The translations under genes and the position numbers were made by a program. DNA of 64,000 bases, from positions 12,027,121 through 12,091,120 of the forward strand of contig CM012954.1 of NCBI GenBank assembly GCA_000181795.3, in the 5' to 3' direction. This DNA comes from Trichinella spiralis (Eukaryota; Nematoda; Enoplea; Trichinellida; Trichinellidae). Below, in pieces: positions 11,433 through 25,280 of this stretch (position 1 is the first letter of the stretch; each line of letters begins with the position of its first letter). The notes beneath the pieces were generated by a model. It saw only the letters and a list, made by a program, of their open reading frames with translations. It was not told where the DNA came from and ran no database searches.

Positions 11433-11546
11433 TTTGTTGATCAAACAACCAACCAACAAGATGTAAACTGCAATAAATGCAGCACAAAACACTCCTAATG
11501 AACTATTACAAAGTGAAACAGATGATCCATTACGCAAACTTGACAT

Positions 11547-14418
11547 TTGCATTTACGACCCTGACACGTTGACATGTAAAACGGTAACCTAGCCTGAACG
11601 CTTAACCTGCTGCTGATGATGCCATGCGCCAGGTCGAACTTCAACAGAATTTGCCAAAGGAAAATAACAAATAAAAAACAAAACAAAAAACACACAAACA
11701 AGCAAACAGCATAAGCACCATTGACGACAAATCAAAACAACAAGCAAACTGCTGCCAGTGAGGTCAGCTAAAATTAATGCTTTATTATCAATAATCAAAA
11801 GTCAACAATTGCAAAAAGGTTTCATCTCATTTTTTTTAAAAAATATCTTGATGTAACATAATTTAGAACTGTCAAAGATAAATATTTGTCATATGCTTCG
11901 GTACAAGGAACGTCTTTTCACATTTACTGCGCATACACCAAGTCATGCTAGACAAACAGTTAGTGCAATGAAAAGTACACAAAAACAGTTGCATTCATCG
12001 AAACTTAGCACCCTTTGAATGTGTGTGTGTGTGTGTGTGTTTGTGTTTGTATGTGGCAAAATTTTCAAATGTCTACCTTCCGCTCAGACTTAAATTAATG
12101 TTATTGAAACAAAAAATGCCAATATAAAATGAGAACATTTTTTAATCGCAAAACAGAAAATGCAAATAAAAATCTATTAAAATATTTAAATAAATAAATA
12201 ATGAAACAGCTTAACAAAAATAAACTGCAGTTTCACAAAAATATGCAAATTACAATATCACAAAAACCTACACCGTCATGGATCATTTAATCCCGGCCTT
12301 GTTGATGTCTTTAAATTTACACTTTGAATCTGATTAAAATAATTCCATACTATTTCACAATTTATAAATGAAATACAGTTCACAATGATGAAATTAATTT
12401 TTAAAATGCGATCAATTGGTGCATCACTGAATTTATAAAATATAAAAAAATATGTACTTAATAATAATAAAAATGAATTACTTTTTCAATGGAACCCATT
12501 TCTTTCTTAGTCTAATGCATTGTAATTTATAACACCGCATAAATATATACTTGAAAATCAGATTCACTACAATACTACAATAGTGATATACAGTATTGCT
12601 TAATTGAAATATTTAAAAATTTTTAAAATTTTCAATTAGTATATAAAACTGAAAGGTCTTACCGAAATTTTCTTCCAATTAATAACGACTTATACGAAGT
12701 AATCAAAAATTTTTGTTCCTCCAACATCGTTGTTTCAATGATGTCACATTATAAAACGTACAAATGTAAAAGGGACTTCGACAGCATACGTCAAAAATAA
12801 TTATGATTTTCTGACGGAAAAATGCATATGTCATTTGTGGCACACCCTTTCTTGAAATGATTGACTGATCTGAAAATGAAACTGCCTTCAGCAAAAAATC
12901 AGTTTATTAAAGGGAAACGACCTATCTGCGGCAAAAGATTTAATCTCAACTTGCACTAAAATGACAAACTTATTCAAGTGCTATTCAAAAACGCATACAA
13001 AAATCAATTTAATGTATATGTAATGCAGCACTTATGAACAATAAGTATGAACAATATTTTTCAATGAAATTTCTACTAATTTCATTTGAAAACTTAACTA
13101 AAGTAACAATAAGGACAAAATTTTCAAGTAGAATTTCTATTTAGGCTATTTCTACCAGAGAAAATAATAAATTATTCTTCACTCTCCATCGACACCTACG
13201 TATACGATGAAGTGAGTTGCTCACTAATAAAATTGCATAGCTGTATACATTTTTAATTTTGAAAAAAGTCAAACAGCATACTTTAATAATTTAAAAGTGC
13301 CTAATAACATGTAAAACATATGTAAAAAGCAGTAAATTTATCGCACTGTTTTCACATACTTGTTGCATAGCTAAGTTGACGAACATTTCAGAGCATCAGT
13401 GTACATTTGTGTACATTGAGCCAGCCAGAGTAAGCTGATTTCATTTGAAAATAAAATTTCATAATTAAGAGAAACAAAAGCAAAAATATGCATTATCGTT
13501 CTCGACCAGCTTGTGAAATTTTGAATAAAAACACGAGAAATAAATAAAAATTTTACCGTAATTTTCAGTAGGATAATCATGTATAAATCGTATCGCGTGT
13601 TACTTGTTTCCCTGATTTTATTTTTACTTCATTTCTGATTTTTTCAATTTATTTAGCAGTAATTTAGTTAATGGTAGAATTGAACAAAATTTTCATTAAA
13701 AAAAGTGAATAAAATGTACCAATCGACAGACTGCTATTTTATATCACACAGTGGAATGGTTTTAATATTTCTTTTTCTTTCTTCCAAATCAAGAGCCATA
13801 AATGAATACAAATCTACCTGAACTATGATGATGTTCACACCATTAATTAATGCACGCATGTGGAAGGTTCGAATTTGAAAATATCACAACAAGGAAGTAC
13901 TACAAATTTAGCAGCGAACTTCTTCTACAGACGTAAAAAAGTTTGTAATAAATACTTTTACCAAATATAAAATATTTCCATATTCATCATCAAATTGGAT
14001 ATATCTTGTTCAAATTAAGAAATCTAAGAATAATAATGGAAAATACGAGCCACTTCTATGTGAATTCGAGAAGATGGAATATGAGTAATTGAAACAATCA
14101 TCATCAACAACAAGAACAACAATAAAAATAAAAAAAAATAATAATAAAAATAAATTGGAAAAGTCGATAAAAGATTGTTCGTTTGCGTGGGACTTAATAG
14201 TACAGAAAAGGAATGAAACGAGAAAAAAATTAAGAGATCAATGCAAGTGCTGAGAAACAAAAACTGAAAATAGTTCTCGTCTTTTCATCACCTTACACGA
14301 CGTTGAAATGAAACAACAAAAGAAAAAACCAAAGACATAAAAAAGGCAATTAAATTCATAAATTTTAACACAACTTAAGTCAACTAGAAATAAAAATTGA
14401 AAAAAAAACTTGAAATTT
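11547..14418. other. AT-rich spacer, no gene seen
   Basis: About 2.9 kb with a (GT)n run at 12021-12040 and A-rich simple sequence near 14100-14160. A GGTTCGAAT match near 13866 recalls a tRNA B box, but no cloverleaf surrounds it. No exon-like segment was recognised. Confidence 0.5.
12021..12040. repeat. (GT)n microsatellite
   Basis: Ten uninterrupted GT units in the spacer between the PAN gene and the GNAT gene. Confidence 0.95.
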
Positions 14419-15312
14419 TCAAACTTGTTGCTTCAAGTGAAGCCAGTTGACTAGAAAGCCGGCATTTTTCCAAAATGGACTCTTCTTGGTCATGATGATC
14501 GCCGGTTGGTTGGTTTGGACGATGTGCTTGTAGGGTATGAATCCGATGTTGAACAATTTGTGGGCAATGACCATTTCCAATTTGGTTGCCAAGCCGAGAC
14601 GTCTGAATTCCGGAAATACCCACAGATGGGTTAGGAAAGCATACTCGCTGTCGCAGAGGACGAATGCGGCCAGCTTGAGGTCGTGGCGGCGCCGAATGCA
14701 GACGTTCGGATAGCGGCTTATGCGCTTCTCGATCAAGGCTAAACTACCTTCGAACCGATGGGGCCAACAATCGTTGACCAGCTGCGCATCTTCTACTCGC
14801 AAAGTATCCAAGCAGAACTGCTCGTCCAGCTGCAAATCAGCCACAGCTTGATGCAAGCTGGGGCGGTGACTTTCGGGCAGATGGAACAATTTCAACTGGG
14901 ACCATTTGTCGAACGTGAATTCGCCACGTTCAAAAACCGCCTTGAACACTGGCAGCCATTCCACGGGCAAACTTCCAAGCACGAATCCATTGTTCTCGGT
15001 GAAGCCGTGCTTCGCTTCTACGGCTTCCAAAAATTCCAAAACCCCGCCCGGCTTTTCAAGCTGGCTGCTGAAAAACGCCGCGAACGGATACCGCTCGTGA
15101 GAGGCAAATTTGCAAAAATCGATCACAAATAATGCGGTCGGATTGGGCCAACGGTCGGCGTAGCACAGTGAATTGCTCGACGTATGCTGAACCGACGAAA
15201 CATCTTCCTGGTCTCGCAGCAATAACCAATGGTGAACAACAATCGATCTCGGCAAATGAGCTTGAGTAAATCGCACTGCCGAACCAAAGTCCGCTTCGGT
15301 CAACAAATGCAT
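14419..15312 (-). CDS. Glycine N-acyltransferase-like GNAT enzyme
   Basis: Single-exon gene, 297 residues from ATG 15312. The open frame extends three codons further to a TTG, but the ATG is preferred. The C-terminal third has a GNAT fold: LTHLWVFPEFRRLGLA carries the acetyl/acyl-CoA pyrophosphate-binding loop (R-x-x-G-x-A), followed by the helix TKLEMVIAHKL and a late strand with NAGF, as in the FR47/GLYAT group. The N-terminal two thirds resemble the GLYAT N-domain. Such enzymes conjugate acyl groups from CoA to glycine or other amines; the substrate here is unknown. A TTTTAG a short way upstream could be the acceptor of a 5' UTR intron. The gene is GC-richer than its flanks. Confidence 0.65.
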   Translation of the reverse strand: MHLLTEADFGSAVRFTQAHLPRSIVVHHWLLLRDQEDVSSVQHTSSNSLCYADRWPNPTALFVIDFCKFASHERYPFAAFFSSQLEKPGGVLEFLEAVEAKHGFTENNGFVLGSLPVEWLPVFKAVFERGEFTFDKWSQLKLFHLPESHRPSLHQAVADLQLDEQFCLDTLRVEDAQLVNDCWPHRFEGSLALIEKRISRYPNVCIRRRHDLKLAAFVLCDSEYAFLTHLWVFPEFRRLGLATKLEMVIAHKLFNIGFIPYKHIVQTNQPAIIMTKKSPFWKNAGFLVNWLHLKQQV

Positions 15313-17471
15313 CGGTGACAAATTTGAAAATTTCTAAAACTACATTTAAATTAATAATTCACAACAACTAAATTTGCAATGCTGTTTTGTCAATTCAAAA
15401 AAAACAACAACATCAAACATTCTTATTCAACAATAATCAACAAATGTATAAAATGCAGCAAATTTCACTGCCATTAGTTTTTGAACAAATTAGCAGCAGC
15501 AGCATCTTGCTTAAAACAATTTACAAACGTAAACTTGAATTCCAAATGAAACTCAGCAGATTAGAATAAACACGTCAACAATAAAGCCAACTTGCACATC
15601 TTTCAGCAAAACAAGTTGCTCTGAACAAAGATAGCAGTGCTTTAAATATTCGTTTGATCAGTTGGAAATCTTCATATAAACCAAACCGATCAAAACAAAA
15701 AAATTCACTTTAAGTTGTGATTAATAATCGAAATTTCTTTATATAATTAAAAGATTATCCAACATTAAATGATTGTCAGAGAACAAATAAAATGTCAAGA
15801 TGTTTCACCGAAAATCAGTAAAACAACAACACAATCAATAATAATTTAAATAATGAAACAAAAAAAGACGATAATCTGTGAAGAGCAGCAAAATCAATAA
15901 TATGGACAAGACATGCATAAAAATATATCATATAATCATGAACTGTATGTAATCTTGGCTATCGCAACAAATTCATTTCACTTCTAATGCCACAGTTAGT
16001 GTCATAATTACTAACGCCCTGAAATATGACAAAATTCAAAATGCCGCAATACGCGTAAGATGTTATAAGGAAATGAAATGAAATGTAATGTAAAGTGAAC
16101 TCTTACGAATGTACATTCGTGAGATGGAGCAGGAACATTAAAGTAACAAAATAATATCAATTGTATCGATCATATCACTGTTTTTAAATATAGAATTATA
16201 AAAAAATAAAGAAAATCATAAATATCGCCACACAAAAACAAAACAAAAATATAATCGTCTAACAAAAAGTAGAAAATTAATAAACACAATAGAACTGCTC
16301 AAGTGTTGAATTCTAAAGCTTCACAACAAAAATATTGGAAGAACCAAATTTCAAACAGTCATTTAAATCATGCAAAACAAATAAAACTTATGCTTTCGGA
16401 ATGAAATTTGTAATATAAATTACTCTATTTTTATCAAAAATGAGAAAATAAAACTAACACACTGCCTATTGAACTACATCAGCAACAACTAAAAGAAAAG
16501 AATTTGGAATAATTAACATTCAAGTACATAAAAATACACCTCTTACAAAATATAAGTCAATGCAAAGCTTACAATAGCTTATCTTTAACAGAAAATAATT
16601 TAATCATTCGTCTTTAATGCATCTATACAAAAGATAAAATCAATGCATAAATCTCTTCTTTCTTACTGTAATAGCAAAACAACCTCAATTTATCTGTAGA
16701 TATACACATTCATGTATGACTATACCTCGATTTGTATTTATTTAATTATGTATAAATTATACGCATATAAATAAATAAATAAACAAATAGGCATAACTGC
16801 GTGAATATTTAATTTTATTATGCTTTCATTTCATAAAGAAAAACTAAGATTTAATTTTTTAAATGCAATGCAATATCACAAATGAACAACAACTGAGTGA
16901 GCTGTTTGCTGGTAATATGATATGGGAAAGTTAACATATACAGCGCCATTATTATCACATTTCATTATCATATTAAATTTATTCTTTATGCATTAGCACA
17001 TATAAGCATAAACAAACGGTGTTATTCAATAAACACTTTGGTAATTGTGAAATAAGCTTTAAAAATTAAAAATTATAATGCAGTTTTACAAATATTAATT
17101 TCCTAAATTTAAAAGAAATGAATTCTACAGCAGTGACAATAGTTAAAACATTTTTGACATTATTTTACAGCGCAATACAGTAACAACAGTGTGATATCTT
17201 GGAGATATGTAATATTAAATTCCAAAATAATATATTAATAAAACTTGGACATGAAACAGATTGACATTTGATCATTCTTCTATCATTTTTTAAAAACAAA
17301 AGCTGATTTTTTAGAAACTCAAATTAGACTTGATTTTCAATAATGTACAGTATACAGCTGTTTTTGTAGGAAGCATTTACGTGTTAAGCGATGAAGCGAA
17401 AGACGCTGCAGAGTTTTGAAGTTAATTTTTCAGCCTATTAATAACTGAAATGAAACAAATAAAATAAGAAT
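15313..17471. other. AT-rich spacer, no gene seen
   Basis: About 2.1 kb of A-rich sequence between divergent genes, so it must contain both promoters. No further exon was recognised. Confidence 0.5.
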
Positions 17472-18479
17472 ATGGTCAGCTTTAATAAAAGAGGATTCTG
17501 CGAAGCAAAGCATTTGGTTGTGCGTAATCGATTCGCTTTGCCCGATGCTGCAAGACTGTCGAAATGGTTTCCGGCACACATGTTCACCGGTATGAAGCAA
17601 ATGCAAGCTAAAGTGCGATCGGTTGATTATGTGGTAGAAGTACACGACGCTCGAATTCCGTTTACAGGTCGAAACCAGCAGTTTTACCGGCTACTTTATA
17701 GAGGTAAACCTCACTTATTGTTGCTAAACAAAGCGGATTTGATCAGTAAATCTCGTGTGCGAGACGTTGAGCGCATGTTGATGTGCAAAGAGGATACAGT
17801 GTTGTTCGGTTCTTTCAACGGTCGCCAGAAGGACGCGTCCGCGATGTCACTGATGAATTTGGTGCGGCATTGTCTGAATACGAATGAGCAACGTTTCCAT
17901 CGTCAATACGAGACCGATTACAACGTGATGATCGTTGGCATTCCAAATGTGGGAAAATCGACTATCATCAATTCTCTCAGGGCGAGATTCACCGCACTGA
18001 ACAGCAAAGCGTGTGCAGTCGGTCAGAAACCAGGTGTCACCAGGTCAGTGATGAATCGCGTTCGCATCTGCGACCAGCCCAAAATATACGTATTCGATAC
18101 ACCAGGTGTGCTCGCACCACAGCTCCAACCGGATGATAGTAAATCATGTGTTGAAAGCATACTGAAGTTGGCTCTTTGCCAATGCTTGCCGAACCGGCAT
18201 GTCGGTTTGGAAACGCTCTGTGACTTTTTGCTTTACATGTTGAACAGACAGAACAATTTCCAATATGTCGACCATCTCGGCTTGTCAAATGTGTCCGACA
18301 GTATTCATGACGTGCTTCAGCAAGTTGCTGAACAATTTCACTTTAAAAGGACAATGTCATTGTATGGCGTATTACAAGATGTCCAAGACTTTGAACGTGC
18401 TGCTGAAAAATTTCTCACACTTTTTCGTTTGGGTATTTTAGGTGATCAATTTCTAGATTTTGAATTTCTTAATCAATAA
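17472..18479 (+). CDS. MTG1: MTG1, mitochondrial ribosome-associated GTPase
   Basis: Single-exon gene, 335 residues. It belongs to the circularly permuted YlqF/RbgA GTPases, in which the G4 motif precedes G1: NKAD at residues 86-89, GIPNVGKST at 156-164, GVTR at 188-191 and DTPG at 209-212. The conserved WFPAHM...MKQMQ (about 32-45) and EVHDARIPFTGRN (56-68) segments are diagnostic. MTG1 acts in late assembly and activity of the mitochondrial large ribosomal subunit at the inner membrane. The N-terminus is basic and could serve as a targeting sequence. The length matches human MTG1 (334). It converges on XPO5, whose stop lies 424 bases away. Confidence 0.92.
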   Translation: MVSFNKRGFCEAKHLVVRNRFALPDAARLSKWFPAHMFTGMKQMQAKVRSVDYVVEVHDARIPFTGRNQQFYRLLYRGKPHLLLLNKADLISKSRVRDVERMLMCKEDTVLFGSFNGRQKDASAMSLMNLVRHCLNTNEQRFHRQYETDYNVMIVGIPNVGKSTIINSLRARFTALNSKACAVGQKPGVTRSVMNRVRICDQPKIYVFDTPGVLAPQLQPDDSKSCVESILKLALCQCLPNRHVGLETLCDFLLYMLNRQNNFQYVDHLGLSNVSDSIHDVLQQVAEQFHFKRTMSLYGVLQDVQDFERAAEKFLTLFRLGILGDQFLDFEFLNQ

Positions 18480-18903
18480 AGATAAAGAGAAACATCACTC
18501 TGATTAACGTACATTAAAAGTGGGTGGTTCAATTAATCCGTTGCAATTACTTACAGTTATGCACTGTGTATATTGTGATGGATTGGATTTCAATTCATAG
18601 ATCACAAGAAAAGAAGAATTTTATTCCCATCAATATGTGATGCATTTTCCTTTTAACGTAATGAATGCAACAAAGTTGATTGATAGACTGGGCTAACGCC
18701 AACACGTCATCAAGTGAATGATAAAAAGGCGACATTATCACAAATCATAGAACTTATAGAGCCTGAGTAAATTTTGCAAAATGGTCAAAGGGGAATGCAG
18801 GATCGTTAGACGGCCTATACTTAAGATGGAAAAAAAGCTGAGCGAGATTCAAAATTCGACAAAAAAGAATAATAAAAGATAAACTACCCGTCACAAAATG
18901 AAT
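18480..18903. other. Convergent 3' spacer
   Basis: Short spacer between the stops of MTG1 and XPO5, presumably holding both 3' UTRs. Nothing else was recognised. Confidence 0.5.
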
Positions 18904-21900
18904 CTAAGACTCCTGAAACAAATTCGGCAATGTGTTTGGACTAATTGAAGACGTAAAAAACGGTTGCGGAGAAGGTCGTTGCAATGGTGGTAACTCACCG
19001 AAAATCTGTCGAACTTGATGGGTTTTCAATGGTTTCTTAAAAGACATAGTCAAAACGAAACACACAAATACATATAATTGACGTAATTTCAAAATGGACG
19101 TTAATATAATAATAATACTTACAAGAAATTCTTTTATCAAACTTTTGAACCAGTCCCGTTTAACTTTGAGCGTTACTTTATTGCACGATTTAAAATCTGG
19201 ATTTTCCAATGCATTCAAGATTTTCTTGTCAAATGCCTAACACATCATACAATCCACAATGCTGACATCATTATCATTCAAATAAAATGCAAAAAACATA
19301 CTTGCAAATCTCCTAAAGAACACTCCGTCGTCTGCAACAACACCGTTTGAGCTGCATTCGGATAAATATTACGCTGAAACATTTAGTAACAGTGAATCAA
19401 CAACAATATAAATAATTATTTAAATATTAATCAAGTAAAAGAAATTATCAAAGATGATATAAATGAAATTATATGCTCACAAAATGTTCATATAGTTGAA
19501 CAGCCAAGTCGTACAATCTTCCCACAAATTCAGGATTCAAACACTGCTGCGGCATAGCTCCCAATATGAAAGCGTAGGCATGCTTGAACGACTCTTCGTC
19601 AAGAATACCATTTGACTGTAGCTGAAAATAATGTCTAGTCAATATATATATATATATAAGAAAATGAAGCAAAATTCGACTGCCTCCAAGATAGCCAAAC
19701 CAGCCACTTGACCAATGTGAAAAGCTGCAACGGGTTCGCGCCAACTGAGCATGTTCAACAAAAGAGACACTAATGATGCATAACAATTCACCTAAACATA
19801 TGTGGACGCAGCTGTTGTTAAAGAACAGTTATATTTCCCCAAAAACAACAACAGTAATAACGATTACCTCTCTTTGAAGTAAAGATTTGCCAAGAAAACT
19901 GAGAGCATTGCTGCTTGATGTCTGCTCATCATTAGCATCCGTATCCATGGCCGATGAGTTGAATTCAGGCAATTCAACGGCTTTTGGTGTAGCTCTGGGT
20001 TTTTCTGGATCCTGCTGCAGAAGCAAAGATCGTAAAAATAATGCTAACTCTTTAGTTAGCAATGAAACAACGTTCTCAGTGAATATTTGCTGTTTAGTTT
20101 GCTCGTCGTCAAATTCGTAGGCATTCTCTTTTTTCATAATTAGATGCCAACGAGCTATGAGACGGTCATTTAGATGTTCGACCAACTTTGCCAAACCGTT
20201 GACGAAATAACTTTGCACCTCAGTGGTGGAGTTGCTCAATGGAGTGATCACTCGTCTCAGAAATAACCGCAATCGATAATCCATTAAATTTTCCAAATCC
20301 CCGAAAATACCATGCTCTACATAGGACGCTGCATTTGGCAACGCAAAAAATTGCCAGTCAAAAGCAAATACGCATCGAATCAGTAAATGTTGCCTGAAAA
20401 TCAAATTCATTACCGTACATGTACAACAGAACAATAAAAAAATATACATACAAGTGATCAGAAAGTTCTGCCAAAAATAATTTCATTTTTTCATAAAACA
20501 CTTCTTGACGTTGCATATCTTCGAATTTCTTTGTTTCATGAGGTTTGCCTTGAAAAAAAAATCAGTTCACTACTTGGTCATGAAAATAAACTTTGCTTAA
20601 CAACAAACAAGCAAACAAACAAAACATTAAATCCCTACCCATAACTGCACTCTTTTCAGCATCCGTTAAATCGAACAATTTCGCCTTGTCGTACGTTGCA
20701 TGAACTACTTTCAAACTGCTAACACTGTAAATTCCCTTCAAGCATCTTAAAAAATATACAACTTTGGCTTTTAATTTTGCAATGAAATCAGTAGGTTTTT
20801 GCTAACCGAAGAAAAGTAAAAAGCGTAGGAAAGATCATTTGAAATAGTTCAGCAGCTGGATGACAAATTCGCAAATTACCCTGAACATCAGTTATGCAGA
20901 AACCGCCTGTTTTCGCATCCTGAATAAGAAAAAAGCAAACTGAAAAAAGCAAACCAAGCAAACAAACTTCACACTCATCCGCACCTCAATTTCTGTCGGA
21001 ACTTCCAGTCGACTTATAACCGAATGCAATATTTTAACGTGAAATGAAAACTGTTATAAAAAACAATATAATAAAATTGAAATTTCAAAGAAATGATAAC
21101 AAGAAATATGAAAAATTAAATTAATACCTGCTTCCGGCGAGTGTGATAGACAAGATTCAGTGAATCGTCATTTGTCAAAGGATCCCCCAAACCAATATAA
21201 ATGAGAAAATTTTCTGGCTTGCTTACGGCTCTAAAAAATTTTATAATCATTAGCTAAACAAAATCTAAAATTCAAAAATTGCATAAGTTATTATTACTGA
21301 ATTTAAATTTCAAGATAACCAAAGCAGAAAACAAAATCATTAAATTGAGCAGTATAACAAGCAATTTAGATTTGAAAAAAAATTCATTTACGCCATAATT
21401 TCAGCTGATGCCCAAAACTCTACAGTCTGTTGCAACGTGACTGACATCAGCTGCGCATACTGTTCAAAATTTTTGAAGAGTTTGCACAAAGCAAACAAAC
21501 CTTCAACCACAGTACATTTCTGATGATCTGAAAGTTGTCCCGCAACTGCTGAAATTTCCTTCCAAATCAATTCGATGTGAGCCTTCGATACAAAAATATA
21601 ATCAAACAAAATAATAAACTGAACATATTAAAAATGGCATACAATTAAATGAGCCTGATGAACAGTGGCCATTTTGATGAACAAATACGTGAAATGGTGA
21701 CGAACTTCTGCCATTTCTGGATCATCGATGCCCAATGTGAGTGAAGAAATTAGCTTGCATAAGATGCCCGGAATGCGAGGATCAGAAACATCCAAAATTG
21801 GAAACAGACTAGACAATATCGATACAAGCGCTTGAATTGCGTTGACAACCTAATAGGAAAACTTTGTTTATGACGCTACTTACAACAACATTATCAACAT

Positions 21901-24615
21901 ACCTGGCAATTTTGTAGGGCATTCATCACTGCGTCCACTTTTGCCTGTATAATCGTGTACTCCTGCATAATATGCGCAAAAATAAATCAGCAAAAGTTCA
22001 AAAATGAAGTGCATTAAAATAATAAACAAAAACCGTTTTCTTCACATCTTCGATAACATCAACGAGAGAGTCGAAAACAACGTGGATTACTTTAGCGGTG
22101 GTCATGAAGCATTCATCATTTGATGCTTTAGCTGGATTTTTTAAAATTTCATCAAGCCAACCCATTACAACAGAGTATGCTCTGCGCCAGTTGCTAGCAA
22201 CCCAGTCTCCAACAAATACTTCGCAAGCCTCACGCAATCCTGAATCAACGACCAAAGTTTCACTTCTTGCAAAAGCACAAGGAAACAAAAGGCAAAACTT
22301 ACGATGATAATCAATCGAAAAAGCAGTATTCGTTTCATAATCAAATTTCGCATATGCACTAAACGGCTCGACAGCTTTGGACGGTTCACCGTTCTGAAAT
22401 AATATCCAATGCATAAATAATGAACAATTTAAAAAATAAACGAATATTACTTTGAGCGTTGCTTTGGGTATATATTCAAATAATTCTGTCAATATCGGAG
22501 CAAAGCGTTCGATCTTGTACACCTTTTTGCAATTTTTCATTGAATTGAAAATCAGCGAACACCACATTCGACAATACTTTAAAAAAGACAAAAAAGAAAT
22601 AGTTTCAAAAATTAATTTAAATCATCAGTTCTTTTGTTCAACAAATTACCGTTGATGGATGTTTCAAAAGAGAAAGCATCAAGCGAAAAATTGAATCCCA
22701 ATTATCAATACAATCTTCAATTTCGAAAAGTTCCTGAAATGTTTTTATATTATAACTATTTCAGTGAAAAAATAAATTATGAAAAAAAACAAAACAGCCA
22801 ACCCAAAATGAACAAAAGCAAGTTGCTATGTCGAAAAACAAATGTGTAGCAGCTTTCAGCAATGCATAATTTTGCTGATCAAACGGTAACAACGATGTCA
22901 TCCTAAAAACTCAACTTTACCTCAAAAACAAACTTAATGGATATGAATAAAAATTATTCAAAAAATTTCAAAAGTTACATAAAAATATCATGCATATCAG
23001 TAAATATATTTCAAATTATCAAAGAGCACAACTTTCCAATTTAAATAAATCATACGTCAAATTAACTTACATTATAAAGTCATAAGCAAAGTTGAGTCTT
23101 CCAGATTTAAAAAATATAACAACAGGCTTGTAATTCTTGGCGCTTGCCTAGAACAAAGGCAAAAGTAAACGTGCATTTTAGATTAAAAAAATTATATTAT
23201 TATTCAAAGCTGTTTTAAACAAAAAGTATTACTTTTCTCGGAAAAACACTTTCTAAGCAACTAATTGCAATTTCTGCAACGGGTATGTTTCCTGACTTGA
23301 ATGCATCTCGAGCTGGTTCTAAAATTTTGTCAACAAACTTGGTAAAAAGGTGTGGACGAGGATTCAACGACGCAATGAGGCTGTTCAGAAGATGGTAACT
23401 TTTTTCAAGCATACGTTGCCTCACTGAACTCTACAAAAATAACAAGGAATTTTCAAAGTCAACACAAGTTAAAACTGAAAGCATTGCTTACCTCAGCACA
23501 TGAGGGTGGGATTTCACCTGCTTTGCTCTGCTTAATCATTTCTAATGTCAAATCAAAAAATTCACTCGCAGAATCCAAAACAACAGTACGCAACTCTTTG
23601 TTACGAGATGGATCTTCTATTAATTCAAATTCCATTACATCTTCGATCAAGCGCCCAATAACAGATAAAACGACTATCGCCTGACTCGGCTGAAAATAAA
23701 ATAACATTTACAAATTGCTTGTCATAATATATTAAAAATCAAATTTTTTAACAAACAAAGTCTAAGTACAATATTTAAAATTTTTTAAATTAATTAAATA
23801 AATTATATATATAATAAATTTCATACACCAATCTTGGATATGCTGCGGCAATCTTCAATAAATGATTTCCATTTCTGCGGCCAGTCACATTCCACTATTG
23901 CAACGATACACTGAGCAAAACCTTCCATAATTGCAGGTGTAGATCGAATGTCATTATTAGCAGGCTGAAAACAAAAAAACAAATTTTGGCAAATAAGACG
24001 TCAATTCAATGACTGCATACGTACAGATGAAAGCAAGCAATTAATAAGACGATCTTTCGACAATTGTTGAACAACTGGAGGCAAACTGGGCCATTTGGTT
24101 CTAAAATATTTTCCATAAAAAATGAAACTTTTAAAATAAATTAAAAATACCTGATAGCATGTAAAATAAATTGCAAGCCACATTGCTGCACATAAATTGA
24201 GAAGCAAATGTCAAGCATTCGGAAGCCAATCTCAAGACACTGGTTGCTTTCTTTCACCGATTCGATTAACTAAATAATAAAAATATCGTTTATCTCTTGA
24301 AAACAATAACAAGATAAAAAAAGACCACTTTTACTGAAAATTGCTTATATTCACCTCACTTCAATAATGCATTATAAAATCTTTTAATCTTAACATAGAA
24401 CATATAAATGTGAATAAAGAATTCGCTTCAAAGAATTTATTTTAAAAATATAACTTGCCCAAATTTTATGTACAATACAAAATGTATAGTAATAAAAGCA
24501 ATACCATATACGACGCTGAGCGCATATTGTAATCAGTTCCTGGTTGGAAGTTACATTCTATCGCTGAAATCAAATCTGGAAGAATGTCTCCAGTGACTGG
24601 CAAATTTTCGTTCAT
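18904..24615 (-). CDS. XPO5: Exportin-5 (pre-miRNA/structured-RNA exporter)
   Basis: Model of 25 exons and 1208 residues (human XPO5: 1204). Exons: 24505-24615, 24151-24269, 24025-24100, 23827-23964, 23492-23689, 23233-23430, 23071-23147, 22803-22902, 22650-22733, 22451-22576, 22034-22393, 21903-21962, 21643-21849, 21392-21582, 21128-21230, 20985-21050, 20807-20919, 20639-20745, 20452-20548, 19868-20393, 19681-19791, 19481-19621, 19302-19373, 19123-19236, 18904-19035. All phases agree. Matches to XPO5 include CDWPQKWKSFIEDC near the N-terminus, FKNFEQYAQLM, TDAEKSAVMGKP, MDYRLRLFLRRVITPL and, near the end, VKRDWFKSLIKEF. XPO5 is a HEAT-repeat karyopherin that carries double-stranded RNA out of the nucleus with RanGTP. 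Weak donors are used at exons 8 (GTTGGC), 11 (GTTTTT) and 21 (GTCGAA), so those ends are less sure. Early assignments to TNPO3 or XPOT were dropped. Confidence 0.92.
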
Positions 24616-25280
24616 TCTGACCAAGCAAACAATTTCAGCTGTTAGCCACCTTTAAAATAAAATATTAGTTCACAACAAGAATTTCGCTTTGATGTAAAGC
24701 AATTACAAATCAAGCGTTTCAGTACGTTCTCCAAAAAATTGTTCTTAATAAATATTTATAAAAAACTATTTCACATCCCATTATACAATTTCATTCATGA
24801 AGAATTAAAAATAGAAGCTATGTAACAAATTATAAAAGACAAAAAGGGGAAAACCATAACAGATGCCCTGTTGCAAAACAGAAATACGTAACAAAAAGAT
24901 TAAAATTTGAAGTAATTTAGAAATTATTTGCACTTGAAACATCCTTCAATATTTTAAAATAAAATAAAAAGGAAAGGAAGACGCAAAAAACAGCATGCCA
25001 AAATTATGTGGAACAATCATAACAAATGCTTCTTACAGAAGGATAAATTAAATGATAGTTAAGATTGAATAACAATATCGCGGACATAGTTAAAAGTAAT
25101 TAATTCATAGGTCAGTGAAACATTTAATAATTGCCATTAATAACTTTTAATTTGCTGTTCTTTTGAATTTATTATCCTAATGATTCATGTAGTAGTGAAT
25201 GCCTACAATATCTGTAACGAGCGAAACTACGGGTCACTCGCACGTGAACTTAGTAGACTGTATCTTTGTTCGTATTGAAA

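Noticed and set aside
13866-13877. GGTTCGAAT, resembling a tRNA B box
   Set aside because: No A box or acceptor stem at the right distance; other TTCGAA sites checked are in exons or also lack a cloverleaf.
22310-22350. Possible short intron starting GTAAGTTTTGCC within XPO5 exon 11
   Set aside because: Removing it gives about 38 nt, too short here, and no acceptor restores the frame; the read-through frame fits XPO5.
18904-24615. Karyopherin first read as TNPO3, importin-13 or exportin-T
   Set aside because: Segments TDAEKSAVMGKP, MDYRLRLFLRRVITPL and the C-terminal end fit XPO5, and so does the total length.
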